Assembly (NCBI RefSeq): GCF_001427785.1
Contig: NZ_LMHM01000018.1
Coordinates: 299,413 to 332,485 of the forward strand
DNA: 33,073 nucleotides
Direction: 5' to 3'
Source: Lysobacter sp. Root690
GTDB taxonomy: Bacteria > Pseudomonadota > Gammaproteobacteria > Xanthomonadales > Xanthomonadaceae
Shown: piece after piece, positions 32,963 through 33,073 of the stretch
Layout: each line of letters opens with the position of its first letter
Numbering within the stretch: position 1 is the stretch's first letter
Position numbers and translations under genes: made by a program
Notes under the pieces: model-generated
The model's database searches: none
Told to the model about the DNA's origin: nothing
What the model saw: only the letters and a program-made list of their open reading frames with translations

Positions 32963-33040
32963 TGTCCGTTCGCTTATGGATCGTCGAATTCGTGCCGCCG
33001 CTCGGTGCATTGGTCAGCAGCGTCGTCGATGCGGTGTCGC

Positions 33041-33062
33041 GGTCGCGGCGCAAGCCGCGACC
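33041..33062. repeat. Partial GTAG-type REP (copy 4, at the right edge)
   Basis: GGTCGCGGCGCAAGCCGCGA followed by CC matches the stem part of the REP family, but the GTAG head is missing. It may be a degraded copy behind the TonB receptor gene. Confidence 0.6.
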
Positions 33063-33073
33063 ACGACAGCACG

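Overview
The window is high-GC DNA from a gammaproteobacterium of the Lysobacter/Xanthomonas group (family Xanthomonadaceae/Lysobacteraceae), most likely Lysobacter. Three things point there: a fused aspartokinase-diaminopimelate decarboxylase gene, a MurL/MurD2 pair directly behind it (the L-Glu ligation plus epimerisation route known from Xanthomonas), and GTAG-headed REP-type repeats. I see no tRNA, rRNA, CRISPR array, transposase or prophage gene.

Left part (1-3658). A secreted DUF11-repeat protein leaves the window at the left edge on the minus strand. Behind it lies about 1 kb without a convincing gene. That stretch has a strong minus-strand terminator, a possible structured RNA and an AT-rich island. 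The polyprenyl diphosphate synthase gene ispB follows, with its own promoter and terminators, and then a cluster of inverted-repeat elements.

Cell-wall block (3659-11398). On the minus strand, in transcription order: lysAC (aspartate kinase/DAP decarboxylase), murL, murD2, and then a separate secreted dienelactone hydrolase. lysAC-murL-murD2 look like one operon, with a 67-bp gap and then a 20-bp overlap. Its products supply lysine from DAP and put D-Glu into the muropeptide stem. murL carries a dispersed palindromic repeat translated in frame. A PhzF-family gene lies divergently upstream.

Middle (11399-21310). Here are a bile-acid/sodium symporter-family transporter, a class II aldolase-like protein divergent from a Crp/Fnr regulator, a glycine-zipper envelope protein, an alpha/beta hydrolase, an OsmC protein, an EF-G paralogue whose catalytic His is replaced by Tyr, a DUF4087 protein and an MscS channel.

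Right part (21540-32962), all on the plus strand. Here are a secreted TIM-barrel-like protein, a thioredoxin-like protein, a LysE-family exporter, a DUF533/TerB-like membrane protein, three lipoproteins (two of them overlapping and followed by a PIN-domain gene), an AraC regulator with an EamA exporter, and a TonB-dependent receptor.

Most genes are conserved chromosomal genes. The unusual content is the density and variety of dispersed palindromic repeats (at least five families), one of which has become protein-coding in murL. Translation starts were set from visible Shine-Dalgarno sequences, signal peptides and family N-termini. Many long ORFs opposite real genes are high-GC artefacts and were left out. 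All family assignments come from reading motifs, without database searches.
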